Positions 38,800-50,739 of a DNA stretch of 64,000 nt are shown one piece after another. Each line of letters opens with the position of its first letter. Position 1 is the first letter of the stretch. The notes under the pieces are model-generated. The model was given only the letters and a program-made list of their open reading frames with translations, was not told the DNA's origin and ran no database searches. A program made the position numbers and the translations under genes. The DNA comes from Hydra vulgaris (Eukaryota > Cnidaria > Hydrozoa > Anthoathecata > Hydridae): assembly GCF_038396675.1 (NCBI RefSeq), contig NC_088920.1, forward strand, positions 70,517,001 to 70,581,000, given 5' to 3'.

Positions 38800-40073
38800 T
38801 GCCAAAAATGGCTTTAAAAAACTAATAACTGGGTCTTGTGGTCATTTGATTCATAAACCAATCAAAACTGGGGAAAACAAATCAGACTGGGGTATTAAAA
38901 AGATTTTAAAAGCTCTTTATAAACTTCTCAATGATTCTCCTGTCAGACGGGAAGACTTTACTGTTGTGACTGTAAGTAATCAATTTCCTCTTCCTTTTTT
39001 TGATACGTGACGGTTTGATGATGAAAAGATGGCGTTGAGAGCATTTGTAAAATATGAAGGTTTTGGGAATCTCTACCAAAGAGTTAGCAGCCTTCGCGCA
39101 TGAGCTACCAAATTGTTTTATCTTCTACTAAGAATTCTATGATTTTAGCAAAATTTTACTTCTTTGCTCATATAGCTCATATTATGCAATCCTTTTTAAC
39201 CATATGTCATTATGCTAAACCTATGATGCCATTTTAAATGACAACCTTTATTGACGTTAAAAGTAAAACTAATGTAAAACTGCAAATAGCCTCTGCAATT
39301 TGATTTTACAAAAGAAAAAAACTATTTAAAAAAGCCAGATATTGGATCTGGTGCCTACACTGTTGTAAAAAATAAAAAACAAATGATAAAATCACTCCAA
39401 AATATATTTATGCTTTCAACTACAGTTGCATATGTTTTCTACAGTCGTTGACATGTAAGTTAGTAGGAAAGTTCCCTTTAAAATATGTCATTGTGCGAAA
39501 TGTAAAATATTTTGACCCAAAAACAATGTGCAATGAAAAAATGGCAAAGGAAAGGATAAGTGATTTGGTTGATATCTTAATTCTATTGCATTGGGTTACC
39601 CCAAAAGGTGGGGATGAGGTAAATACCAAATTTAAGATATATTTAGAAAAATTTTTCTCTAAAAACGAGGAACTTTTTATGAATTTCAAAAAAATAGATG
39701 ATAGATTGGATGAGCTCTTTTTTTCTAAAGTTGGTGATTTAGATGATTATCCGACACTGTCCAAATTAATCAAAACGGTGTTTTTTTTATTTCATGGTCA
39801 AGCAGCGGTTGAAAAAGGGTTTAACATTAACAAGAATATGTTACAACCTAATTTAATGAGTATATCGTAGATAAGCCAAGCATCATGTATGACCATATGA
39901 AAGCTCTTGACTTAAACCTGAAATCTATATTTATCTCTAAGGAACTGAGAGAATCTGTCAAAAAATTACGGAGTCAACAAAAAATCAAAATGGCTGCTCA
40001 AAAAGAAACTGAGCTTACAGATGCTCGAAAGCGAAAAAGTGACTCACTTGCTATAGACATAAAAGACTTTTAG
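38800..40073 (+). pseudogene. transposase-like multicopy cnidarian gene, C-terminal part
   Basis: Blocks in order: LITGSCGHLIHKPIKTG and LNDSPVRREDFTVVT (38825-38970), an FFAHIAHIMQSF-like segment (about 39170), KFPLKYVIVRNVKYFDPK (about 39465-39525), LILLHWVTPKGGDEV, and the C-terminal FLFHGQAAVEKGFNINKNM (about 39785-39840). The last resembles the hAT-type dimerisation tail (AxERxFS), here GQAAVEKGF. Stops and frameshifts occur, including the TAG at 39868 followed by a further 62-codon tail rich in K/R/E. I recall such proteins as uncharacterised multicopy genes in cnidarians and aphids; the family name is unknown to me. Confidence 0.6.
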
Positions 40074-41410
40074 TGTGTCACTTTTTTATCTTTTAAATAT
40101 ACGTTGATTTTAGCTTTATGTTTTAGTCTTACATTACTTGTCTAATTCAATTCATTTTGTTCAAATGTTATTTTTCGAAAGTTTATAGAGTTGATAAAAA
40201 CAGAGCATTCTTACATTTTACTTTGATTAAATTTTAAATGTATTTTAATAACAATAGTAACAAAGACAACATACTAGCAATACTTTGATAAATGTAATAA
40301 TGATGCTTTATTTTTAACTGTGCATAATTTTTCTATGTATTATTCTCCAATTCTTTTTTTAATTCCGGGAAAGCTCATAATAACTGAAACAAAAGCCAGG
40401 AAAAAAAGGTCGACGATCAAGTAAAAGAGATCCACGATAAGGGAAAAATCAGAGAAATTTAATTTAAGAATTTGGCAGACACCCTGTTACATAGTAACAT
40501 GTTTACATGTTACTGGCTTCGTACTTTTTGAACTTTTTTGAAACAATACTCTGATCTTCTCTTGTGCTGTTTAAGATTTTCTGCTTGCCAACATCTTTAT
40601 AAACTAATCATTAATTAATTGACCATAAATCCTCTATTGGTCTTGATTCTGTAACATTGAAAAGGTCATCTTTTTTTTGTACAAAAATTACATTTACTTC
40701 TTTTAAGTAATTTTAAGCAATTTAGCACAGGAAAATGAAGCAAAATCTGGCCAAAACACACATGGTTTGTGCCAGTGATGTTCTTTTATAAAATGCATTA
40801 ATTTGTTTTAACAAAATATTCTGAGTAAGTTTTTTTTATTCATTACTAGACTGTTTCTTCAGATTAAAACTTTCAATATACCTTAACAATTAATTTTTAA
40901 TTATTAGTTCGATATGGTAAGTTTTCTTTTTCTTTTGACTTTCTTTTTACAATTTTATGAGCATGCAAAGCAGATATTTTGAATTTACAAACTGCGATAC
41001 TTCATTATGTTGATCGAAGCTTAACTTTAAAGGTTTAACTTTTTACTGAGGCATTTTAATAACTTAATCAATAATTTCTAACACAGTCAGGTTTTTAATC
41101 AGCATGTTAAATAAACAATGTTTTAATAAATAGAATATGTTCTATAGTGAATAAAACTTTGTCCGAGTGGCAGTGAACGTAACAATGCCAGTGCTGGTGA
41201 GTGATGTTTGTAAAATACCAGAAAAATATTTTCATAATAATTCTCTGGTATTTAAAAAACTATTTTTATTGCATACAAATGTAAACAATTAATTAATTAT
41301 ATTTTATGTATTAAATAATATGTAATATTGTATACAGTGCCGGTGTCATGAAATAAATTAACCCCCATAATAAATTAACTCCCGTAGCGTAAAAAATTAC
41401 CCGGTTGATA
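40074..41410. other. AT-rich non-coding DNA
   Basis: No gene seen. A small hairpin (AGTAACATG / CATGTTACT) is near 40493-40515. At 41350-41400 and again after the mariner at 42745-42800 the word AAATTAACYCCC recurs, so the mariner seems to have landed in an older repeat. Confidence 0.4.
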
Positions 41411-42719
41411 ATGGGTGATGCGGAAGTTATCGGATAAATCCTAATTTCATTATTTGAGCATAATAATTAGTTTTTGTAGTTTTATGCCTAGGCATAAACG
41501 TTCTATAAAATATAAACTTTATTATTTGAAACACAATTATTTAAAATGAGGTTAAATGCAGCTGAACGAGAATCCTTTCGAAAGCGACTAAAAATGTTTT
41601 TTGTAAATAAACCTAATATTAAAAAAAAAAAAAGTCGTAAATCATTTTGAAAAGGAAGGATTTGCTCGAAGTACAATATATGATAACCTAAAAAGACTTG
41701 AAACTGTTAAATCGTTTTCTGATAGAAAGCACCCTGGTCGTCCGACATCCTGGACTAGAGAAAACAAAGCCGAATTAACGAGACTTGTCAACAATCGAAA
41801 AGGGGTCAGTCAGAGAAAAATAGGTATTAAATTCAGTGTAAATCAATCGACAATTGCTCGTCAGTTAAAAAAAATTAATATTAAATATAGAAAATGTGAA
41901 AAGACTCCAAAATACACTATAGAACAACAAATAAAGGCAAAGAAAAGAAGCAGGAAACTAGTTAACCAACTCTATAACACAAAATCGCTTCAAGCCATCG
42001 ATGACGAAAAATACTATTGTTTTTCAGGGGACAACATGCCTGCAAGTTCTGGATACTACACAAACAACAAAAAGACATGCCCAGAAAGTGTTCGTATTAT
42101 AGGAAAAGAGAAATTTCCAAAAAAGTTATTAAAGTGGATAGCCATATCTGACTGTGGTATGTCCGAGCAATTGTTTCGCACTTCCAAGGCTGTAGCGATC
42201 AATTCATCAATCTATATTAATGAATGTTTAGAAAAACGACTTCTTCCATTTATTCACAAGTATCATGGAGACTTTAACTATTTATTTTGGTCAGATTTAG
42301 CAAGTTCTCATTATTCTAAAGATTCTCTAAATTGGATGGACCAATATGTCTCCTACGTTGATAAAGAATCCAATCCCCCAAATGTGCCTCAAGCACGACC
42401 AATTGAAAATTTTTGGGCACATTTGGCACAGAAGGTTTACGAGGGAGATTGGCAAGCTTCAACAGAGCAAGTTTTGATTTATCGCATTAAACTAAAACTA
42501 CAAGAAATTGATTTAAACTTTTTACAGTCGCATATGAAAGGCGTCAGAGCAAAATTGAGATCAATTGCAGATGGTGGTGTTTTTTCATATAAAAAATAAT
42601 ATATTTTTATTTAAAGATAAATGCTTTATATAAAAAAAAATAAAATAGCAGTTTGTTTTTTTATTTATAAATAAGTTATTGACGTTTTTATTTTGTCCGA
42701 TAACTTCCGCATCACCCGT
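41411..42719 (+). mobile_element. mariner/Tc1-like element with DD36E spacing, 1.31 kb
   Basis: Inverted ends share GGGTGATGCGGAAGTTATCG (left, from 41413; right, inverted, to about 42717). Flanked by TA duplications (41409-41410, 42720-42721). One transposase gene fills most of it. Confidence 0.92.
41546..42599 (+). pseudogene. mariner/Tc1-like transposase (DD36E), one frameshift
   Basis: Starts MRLNAAERESFRKRLKMF. The helix-turn-helix region includes HFEKEGFARSTIYDNLKRL, HPGRPTSW (GRPR-like linker) and NQSTIARQLKK. The catalytic core has DDEKYYCFSGD, YLFWSDLASSHYS and PQARPIENFWAHLAQ. Between the second Asp (WSD) and the Glu (PIE) I count 36 residues, versus 34 in classical Tc1. A poly-A run near 41620-41632 shifts the frame once; the rest (42036-42599 and the frame before it) is open. 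About 350 codons in all. Confidence 0.88.
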
Positions 42720-42945
42720 TATATTTCAAAATAGATAAACTCTGCTTGAATAAATTAACCTCTGTCGGCAAAACAAATTAATTCCCCATGATATTTTAAC
42801 TCTTTTTAAACAACTTAAATGAATTACAAAAAAAGTATTTCAACCTCATGTTTTCCTCTTTGTTTTTAAATCTGCTCATTTGCTATTGATATGGATATGT
42901 TAACAGTAGCACTATATATATTTTAAGCATTCTTAAATATTTATA

Positions 42946-44086
42946 GGGGAGAGTGTGTATGAAAAAGCCACTTTTAAAATGGCGTGAAAAAAACTCAATT
43001 GTAACAACTTTTTATTTTTATTTTTTATTTATTAAATAATTACATTATTGGGAAATATTTTAAAACTAAAATAAATCGGGTAACAATGCTAATAATCTAT
43101 CATACACCTGTTTTAAACAAAGAAAGAAAACAGCTTTTTCATAACATTGTGTCAATGAAAGAGCCACCTCTGTGCCATGAATAAGCCGTAACTTTTTTCG
43201 AACGACTATCAACTGTTACTTTTTTTTGAACACTATCAAGTGTTTTAAAAGTATTAAACTGTTAAATAGACTTCTAAAAATCAGATTGTACTTAAAGTTT
43301 TATAACTCTATGATAATCAATGGTAAAACAAATGATAAAACAGTTTTATTAATAGTTTTACAAATTATTCAAAATCAAAAAATTAAATGAGAATGAGAAT
43401 AATGAAATAACATAATAATTAAAATACATAATAATATAATAAATACATAATAGAATATAATAAAATGAATCAAACAATACAATTTTTTAAACTTTAAAAA
43501 ATAAATATGACTTTTTCAGAACTTTGACTTTTAAAAACTTTATTAAATATTATTTTAAATTCAAACGGAGCTCAGTTTTACAACTTCAGGAAAAGTCATT
43601 AAAACAACTAATTTCGATAGAATAAGCTCAATGAAGCATTACGAAAAATATATGAAGTCTTTAAAGCGCAAAACGATTATTTAGTATAAAAAAAGGTAAA
43701 TAAAAAAGTCGGCTTATTCATAGCATAAACAGTCGGCTCTTTCAAAAAATTGTTTGGTTAAATACATAACCTTTAATCTAATAATTTTTGTGTAAATGAA
43801 GGGCAAATATATATATAAGAATGCAGCATGTTTCTTTTATCAAATAAAATATTACACTTAATCTTAAAAATAAATAAGTAAACCACAAAAAATTACTTTT
43901 CAGTTTCAAAATCTTTAGTACTCCCTTACGACGCTATTTATTTTAGTAGAACTGTACATTTTTTGTGGGTTACAGGTATCAAGTGTTGCCACACAAAGAG
44001 TTAAATACAATTAGGATCGGATGCCAGTAAGTTAGAATTAATGGTATTGGCCCCTTCAAAACCTGGCTCAAAACCACACTCTCCCC
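42946..44086. mobile_element. pogo-type MITE, 1.14 kb, non-autonomous
   Basis: Ends are GGGGAGAGTGTG (42946) and its reverse complement (to 44086), flanked by TA duplications (42944-42945, 44087-44088). Subterminal words GAAAAAGCCAC, GAAAGAGCCACC and, inverted, GTCGGCTCTTTC recur near both ends. No coding capacity. GGGGAGA ends and TA duplication match the pogo-like elements at 4288-15200 and 61771-63871, so those transposases may have mobilised it. Confidence 0.8.
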
Positions 44087-44097
44087 TACATTCAATA

Positions 44098-44102
<5 letters not shown>

Positions 44103-44190
<88 letters not shown>

Positions 44191-44196
44191 ATATAT
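44103..44196. repeat. (TA)n microsatellite
   Basis: Nearly pure TA with a few TG interruptions at each end. Confidence 0.95.
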
Positions 44197-44217
44197 CGAA
44201 TACTTCTATCTAACTTC

Positions 44218-44487
<270 letters not shown>

Positions 44488-44737
44488 TATCGGACAAAAC
44501 GAGTGCAACCAAATAATGCTAATTTAGTTTCTTTATATAAAAGTGCTGCATTTTTTCAATTTAGAGAATTAACTATGTAACTGTTAAGAGACAAAGTTCT
44601 TCAAGTTTTATTATCACAAAGTTCATTATTTGTACACGAAAAATAATAAATTAATCAAAAGTATTAAAAAAAGTTGATTTCCTTCTGGACAAAACAAGTG
44701 CAACTCGACAAAATTTTGACCAAGCTGTATTTCGTTA

Positions 44738-45763
44738 TCAATATCTCGTGGCGAATCCTTTGTTGTCGATCACAGCCTTGCATCTTCGAGGCATGGATTC
44801 GATCAGGTGATCAATGAAACTTTGTGGAATCGCTGCCCAGGCCTTTTGGATTTGTTCAAACAGTTGATCCTTATTACGATTACCTTCACGATTAATTCTG
44901 CGGTTGACGATCTCCCACAAGTTCTCGATAGGGTTGAGACCCGGAAATTAAGACGGATAATCCATCACCAATAGGTGGTTGTCTTGAAACCACTGCTTGA
45001 CTACTTTTGCAGTGTGTTTTGGATCGTTGTCTTGCTGAAAAACTCATTTTATTGGCATATTCCATTCAGCATCAGGTAACATTACATCTTTCAGGATATT
45101 TTTATACATGAAACAGTCCATTATTCCATCATTTCGATATATTGGACCTAGACCGTTAGCAGAAAAACACCCCCAGACCATTACATTTCCTCCACCATGC
45201 TTCACGGTCTTATGGCAGTAACGTAAATCGAGGCGTTTTCCGGCCGGTCGACGTACACGGCAAATGCCATCGCTCCCAATGATGTTGAACTTCGATTCAT
45301 CACTGAACAGGACAGTTCGCCATTTCTGCACATTCCAGTCAATATGAGATGTAGCAAACAGGAGTCTTTTCTTCTGGTTTTTTAGTGAAATCAGCGGTTT
45401 CTTTGCAGGGCGTCGAGAAAACAATCCGGCTTCAACAGCACGTCGTCTGATTGTTCGGTCTGATACAGGCAGCTCTAATTGCTTTTGTATCTCGACTGAT
45501 GATATCCAGGGATACTTTTTGACGGATCTAACGATCATAAAATCCTCTCTAGAAGTGATGGAACGCGGTCTTCCACCTTTGTTTGTTCCACCTTTGCCAA
45601 CTTCCCCGTAGATATTTAGAACATAGTCTTGATACGGTCCATTTTTCACGCGATGTTTATCACAAATACTTTTTTGTGACATTCCACTTACGTAGTCGCC
45701 AATAATTTTCTTTCTTAGTTCCAATCCAAGACTGTCGGGAGCCATTTTTGCACTTGAAGTCAT
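44738..45763 (-). pseudogene. Tc1 transposase (DD34E), two stops
   Basis: About 341 codons. N-terminal paired-type DNA-binding region: LRKKIIGDYVSGMSQKSICD, the GGRPRSIT GRPR linker, and VSDRTIRRRAVEAGL. Catalytic core: VLFSDESKF, VMVWGCFSANG, VFQQDNDPKHTAK and LNPIENLWE; 34 residues lie between QQD and the Glu. C-terminus FIDHLIESMPRRCKAVIDNKG is typical. Two in-frame stops (at about 45046 and 44954) inactivate an otherwise undisrupted frame. Two Met codons are close together (MTSSAK and MAPDSLG); family proteins suggest either. Upstream are a TATA box and heat-shock-element-like repeats. Confidence 0.95.
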
Positions 45764-46030
45764 AAAAATAATAAAAATAAATAATCATGCTTCTCAAGGC
45801 TCACCGTGTTACATTTACCTCGTGATGATAAAATAATGCTCAGTGGAACACTACGTCTTGGTTGGATGTGGACTGTATTGATGTAATGAAACACTTGTTG
45901 TATTTCACTTCTTGTATTGATGTTCTTCGATAAAACACTTTGATAAAACTCACTTCGATAAACTGTCTTGATAATACTGACTGATTGACTTCCATATACT
46001 GACTGAATTACATGTGGATTTACATGTCTC

Positions 46031-46037
46031 TTATATA
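46031..46037 (-). promoter_or_regulatory. TATA box of the Tc1 transposase gene
   Basis: TATATAA on the minus strand, about 270 bp upstream of the transposase ATG and 24 bp downstream (in transcription sense) of the first HSE-like cluster. Confidence 0.6.
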
Positions 46038-46059
46038 GTAAAATGAACCTGTTAAACCT

Positions 46060-46225
46060 GTTCTGGAAGATTCTAGATGCTTCTTTTCGATGCTTCTGGA
46101 AGCTTCTGGATGATTCTGAATGTTTCTGAATATTTCTGGATGCTACTGGATGCTTCCAGATGCTTCTTCTGGAAACTTCTGGAAGCTTCTGCATGCTTCT
46201 GGAAACTTCTGGATACTTCCTTTAA
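46060..46225 (-). promoter_or_regulatory. heat-shock-element-like array in the Tc1 promoter
   Basis: A degenerate 10-bp tandem repeat, TTCTGGAAGC, runs over about 165 bp. Because TTC and GAA alternate with 2-bp gaps it forms several ideal HSF sites: TTCtgGAAgaTTCtaGA (46061-46077), TTCtgGAAgcTTCtgGA (46094-46110) and TTCtgGAAgcTTC (46177-46189). It sits immediately upstream of a TATA box and the transposase, as in heat-shock promoters. HSF binding is an inference from pattern. Confidence 0.75.
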
Positions 46226-46504
46226 TTAATAAAAAACTTCCGTGACGTTGACACGGACCAGACTTAAGAAAATGAAACAAACCAAAAAAATTGCATTTGT
46301 TTTGTCCGCTGCAAAATGGCACTTGTCAACAAAATTCTGCCTGTGTGTTGCCACCTGTCAGCTGATTGCTCATGTCATGGCATCCTATGACTTCAGACTC
46401 CCGAACTGTTTCTTTGGTAGTATAGTTCGTTTCGTTTTTAAGACAAATTAGGAACACTTTTTAGCATTGTTCGATGTTGGTTGCAAATGTTTTGTCCAAT
46501 ACTG

Positions 46505-46633
<129 letters not shown>

Positions 46634-46735
46634 ATCAAAAACATACATCTGCAACATCAACAACATACATCTGCACCATCAACCACATACATCTACAACA
46701 TACAACTACAACGAAGAACATACAACTACAAATCT
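46634..46735. repeat. ACATACATCTGCAACATCAAC minisatellite
   Basis: About four to five degenerate copies of a roughly 20-24 bp CA-rich unit (ACATACATCTRCAMCATCAA). Confidence 0.75.
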
Positions 46736-47163
46736 CCACTTCTAATGGCAAGAAGTGTGTTATTAAAGATTAAAGAATAGACATACACTATGTGAATCCA
46801 GATTATAATGACGCATAGCAGTGAAACATATGCAATAAAGGCGATGTCTATCTAGTGATGTCCACTATTTGTAAGGAATTAAAAAGACAACAATTAGATG
46901 GATGTGCGGTTACAAGAAAAGAAGAAACAAGAAAAACAAAAAAAGAAGTGGTGATCTTATATAGAGATTGGCCTTATATAGAGATTGTGGTTATAGAGGT
47001 GATCTTATATAGAGATTGTTAATAGTGAGTGTACTTGAGAGAGTGCATCAGGGATGATTAAGGTGGTTTAAAGATGCAGATGATGATCTATTAGAAATAT
47101 CATGTATGATACTTCTATATGTGTAATTGAAATATAATATTATATGTATATATACATATATAT
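46736..47163. other. AT-rich non-coding DNA with a small direct repeat
   Basis: CTTATATAGAGATTG occurs three times between about 46954 and 47020. No gene seen. Confidence 0.5.
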
Positions 47164-47182
47164 GGAATTGCTCACTAACATA

Positions 47183-47250
<68 letters not shown>

Positions 47251-47279
47251 GTATATATATATGTATGTATGTATGTATA

Positions 47280-47360
<81 letters not shown>

Positions 47361-47373
47361 GTATGTATGTATG

Positions 47374-47456
<83 letters not shown>

Positions 47457-47475
47457 TATGTTAGTGAGCAATTCC
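47164..47475. mobile_element. (TA)n-cored MITE
   Basis: Perfect 24-bp inverted repeats beginning GGAATTGCTCACTAACATAA (47164-47187 and 47452-47475) enclose a TA/GTATATG array. Because of the symmetry the same open frame ([11 protein letters not shown]...) appears on both strands. Confidence 0.85.
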
Positions 47476-48269
47476 ACTGTTACTTATGAGACATTTTGAT
47501 TATTGTAAAGTCACATTTTTAGATTTTTTGTTTTTACGGATAAATTGTTTATATATTTATAAGATGTTTATATATGAATCACGTCAAAATCATTTATTTG
47601 TTTTCCTGTGTATTGAAAAATTTTTCAACTATTATAAGTTTAGGAATTATAGTTGATAATATTCTGTGTTACTTATGGGACGCAAATAAACATTGCATTA
47701 AATCTGTTGTTTCCAGATAAATATTTCAAGCCAGATATTCAACCTACATAAACTGGCTACTTAAATTAAATTAAAATTATTCAAAAGATTGTTTTAGCTT
47801 GTTGTGGACTCGAAGGATAAATGATATTATCGGAATAATTAAATTTTAATTTTTTATTAACAAAAACAATAAGAAGAAATATTAATATAACAACATTAAT
47901 AATGTTCAATTTCATTATATTCTCCCCTACATCTTTAAGTTTTAAGTAGTCAATTGTTCAAATATATAATAACCGATTTGGAGCCGTGCACTTTCAAATT
48001 GATCGTCTTATTAAAATATAATTTTCAATCTTATTGGACATGGCAAGTCGAGACTCACTGGATGTCGTAGGAATATCCAATGACACAGTCTCCTCTGGTT
48101 TTTGTAACTGGTGTGCAGTCTCATCTGGTACTTGTAACAGGTGTACAATAGATTGTTTTCAAGTTAACTGTAGGTGAGTCTTAAGTTTGTACCTGGTGTG
48201 CAGTAGATTTTGTAACAAGTATGCAGTAGATACTTATAACTCATCTGATTCTTATAACAAGTGCGCAGT
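47476..48269. repeat. AT-rich DNA ending in a degenerate GGTGTGCAGT repeat
   Basis: 48090-48275 holds about five drifted copies of a 35-45 bp unit around ACTTGTAACAGGTGTGCAGT. The stretch before it has no visible feature; it may include the 3' LTR of the gypsy remnant, which I could not delimit. Confidence 0.5.
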
Positions 48270-49330
48270 GGATTTAACAGTTGCTTATAACAGATTTCAT
48301 AACATTTACTGGGAATGGTAGTTTGCAAGAAGCAATCATTCTGGTAACACCAGGGTGGCATAACGAATTGTGTAAAGACAATAAAGTAGACAAGCTCATT
48401 GCTGAAGAGTACATACAACTAAAAGTATCAGGTACAATATTATCTATTCTTTTTCGGTAAACAATATTAAAGCTGTAACAAGAAAGCTTAATACGCCGTT
48501 GATGTATTTTATCATTCTTGATTTTACTCGTATTATTCTTATTAAATATAAACAATACAGACTGTTGATCAGTTAAAAGCTTGAAATGCTTCTTAGTTAG
48601 TAGATGGCACAGATAAACGAACAGATTCTACAACTTCACATTCCTCTTTTTTAATATGAGGATGTTTTAGCTCGGATTGATATAACAATTGCAATAGAAA
48701 AGCAACTGGTGTTCCATTCTGATTAAGAATTCCTGCGATCAGTTCATTCTCATTAATAGAACACAACAAACCGGACATTTATATCTAGGGAGCACAGTAT
48801 TTCCACGAAAAGTGCAAACTTTTTTTTTGGAGGAGTTTGTACTGTTAGGAATGGCAGCAGATGTGGTGAGAATTTTTGTATTCTCATTAGAAACAGATGA
48901 TGTAAAAGTAGGTTTTTGGTAAACTGAGGATAGATAATCTTCAGAATACTTATGAGCAGATTCGTAAGTTCTAGCTTTGTCAAACATAACCTCTAATGTC
49001 ATGTATCAATTTTTGAGAAGTCGTTGTTTGATTTCATTTTAAGCTATACCACTGATAAAAGGGTCACGTATTGCTTCATATTGGTATTGTAATTAAGTAA
49101 CTCCTTTAAAGTTACAATCATTCCAAGTATTTTAAGTGCTTGGATGTACTCAAAAATCTGATGAGAAAGCAAATTAGTTAGAATTCTAAGTTTGCCAATG
49201 TTTTCTTTAAATAACACATCTAAAAAATATTCAAAAGTTCTAAACCAATGTTTAAATTCTTGGTTACTTGATGGTGTGTTTGGTGATTTTTTAACATATG
49301 GCAACCGAATGATTGCTTGGTTTTTGTTTG
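48270..49330 (-). pseudogene. Ty3/gypsy LTR-retrotransposon remnant (gag, then RNase H and integrase start)
   Basis: Minus-strand pieces: gag with NQEFKHWFRTFEYFLDVL and LTNLLSHQIFEYIQ (49044-49290), a gag zinc-knuckle-like end (about 48760-48810), then a jump straight to RNase H with NGTPVAFLLQLL and ELKHPHIKKEECEVVE (48593-48740), and CYSFNIVYRKRIDNIVPDTFS with the integrase HHCC start LHNSLCHPGVTRMI (48290-48500). Protease and RT are missing, so a large internal deletion has occurred. Several frameshifts. Confidence 0.75.
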
Positions 49331-49734
49331 AGTTTATTTATTTATTTTATCAAAATAACTCTCTTGAGCACGGAATTGCCCTAGTGTATAGTACAAATAG
49401 AGTGCTCGATGTTCTTAAAGAATCTGATGAGAAAGCAAATTAGTTAGAATTCTAAGTTTGCCAATGTTTTCTTTAAATAACACATCTAAAAAATATTCAA
49501 AAGTTCTAAACCAATGTTTAAATTCTTCGTTACTTGATGGTGTGTTTGGTGATTTTTTAACATATGGCAACCGAATGATTACTTGGTTTTTGTTTGAGTT
49601 TATTTATTTATATAACTTATATTTTGTATATTTATAATTTATATAATTTATATAACAAAATAACTCACTTGAGCACGGAATTGACCTAGTGTATAGTACA
49701 AATAGAGTGCTCGATGTTCTTAAAGAACAGAGAA
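49155..49734. repeat. tandem duplication over the gypsy 5' region
   Basis: 49155-49425 is repeated at 49421-49734 (offset about 266, later about 309 because of an AT-rich insertion). Both copies end in the word AATAGAGTGCTCGATGTTCT. The duplicated unit includes the start of the gag-like frame. Confidence 0.85.
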
Positions 49735-49799
49735 GTAAAAAGGAGTAAAACACTTTTGAAGAAAGTGTTTTAAAAGACTGTCTAAGAAAATTAGATAGT

Positions 49800-49803
<4 letters not shown>

Positions 49804-49897
<94 letters not shown>
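49804..49897. repeat. (TA)n microsatellite
   Basis: About 94 bp nearly pure TA. Confidence 0.97.
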
Positions 49898-50395
49898 TAT
49901 AATATACTTAACAGAGGGTGAATTGCATCACAGAGGGTAAATGAAAAAACGCTTGCCAATCATAAGCAATCTTTTATATATGGAAAGTATTCAAAAGACT
50001 CCATGCTGTCAAAATATACATGGGAATTAAAAGGTAAAAATATTGATGATTTTATACTGAAATGGTCCGTCCTTAAAACAACAATATTTCCAAAAAATGC
50101 ATACTATGCCTACAAAATAATTTGAAATAATTACTCATGCAAACCAAGAATGCTTATTAAACAAAAAATCTGAATTAATTTCTAAATGGAGGCACGGAAA
50201 TAAGTTTCTCCTAAAAACTATAAAAATGAATGAGGTCAAATAATAGTTATATTAAAAAAGCATAAGTATTTATTTCTAAAGAATTCTTCTTATAATAATG
50301 TCAACAAATCACGCAAATGTGTGAAAATTTAGAGTAGTTAAGACATTTGCAACTTAATGTAATTTAATTTTGGTATAAATTGAAGTTTTATTAAT
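49898..50395. other. AT-rich non-coding DNA
   Basis: No gene or structure recognised. Confidence 0.4.
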
Positions 50396-50558
50396 TTGAT
50401 CATTCATTTCTGATGAGTCTTTATTTATGAAACACAGTGTTAAATGAGAAAAATTTTTGGTAAGTGATTTTCTACTACTTTCTACAAATTTATAATTGCT
50501 TTGTGCTTTTAAGAACATTGAGCACTCTATTTTGTAGAATACGTTTTAAAAAATTGTT

Positions 50559-50636
<78 letters not shown>
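50396..50636 (+). repeat. PLE-3'-end-like segment with a hammerhead-like word, running into (TA)n
   Basis: CTGATGAGTC...GAAACAC (about 50412-50438) resembles a decayed hammerhead core, but the stem II arms no longer pair. It is followed by TTTAAGAACATTGAGCACTC (about 50511) and then (TA)n at 50566-50636. The order hammerhead word, about 100 bp, (TA)n parallels PLE copy 2 at 13578-13671. Confidence 0.4.
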
Positions 50637-50739
50637 TTATAAAAATTTTTTTCCATTCAGCAGTTTCCGAACTCTTGTGCAAGGCGATGACTGCCAAAAA
50701 TTCTGTCTGAAAATTGTAGCGAAACGAACAGGTTGGACA

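Noticed and set aside
45760..46194. 144-codon minus-strand frame upstream of the Tc1 transposase
   Set aside because: The first half simply translates the TTCTGGAAGC repeat; no conserved protein. The region is better read as promoter and leader.
46634..46735. Possible CRISPR-like array
   Set aside because: Units are contiguous and degenerate with no spacers; a eukaryotic minisatellite. No CRISPR arrays are present in the window.
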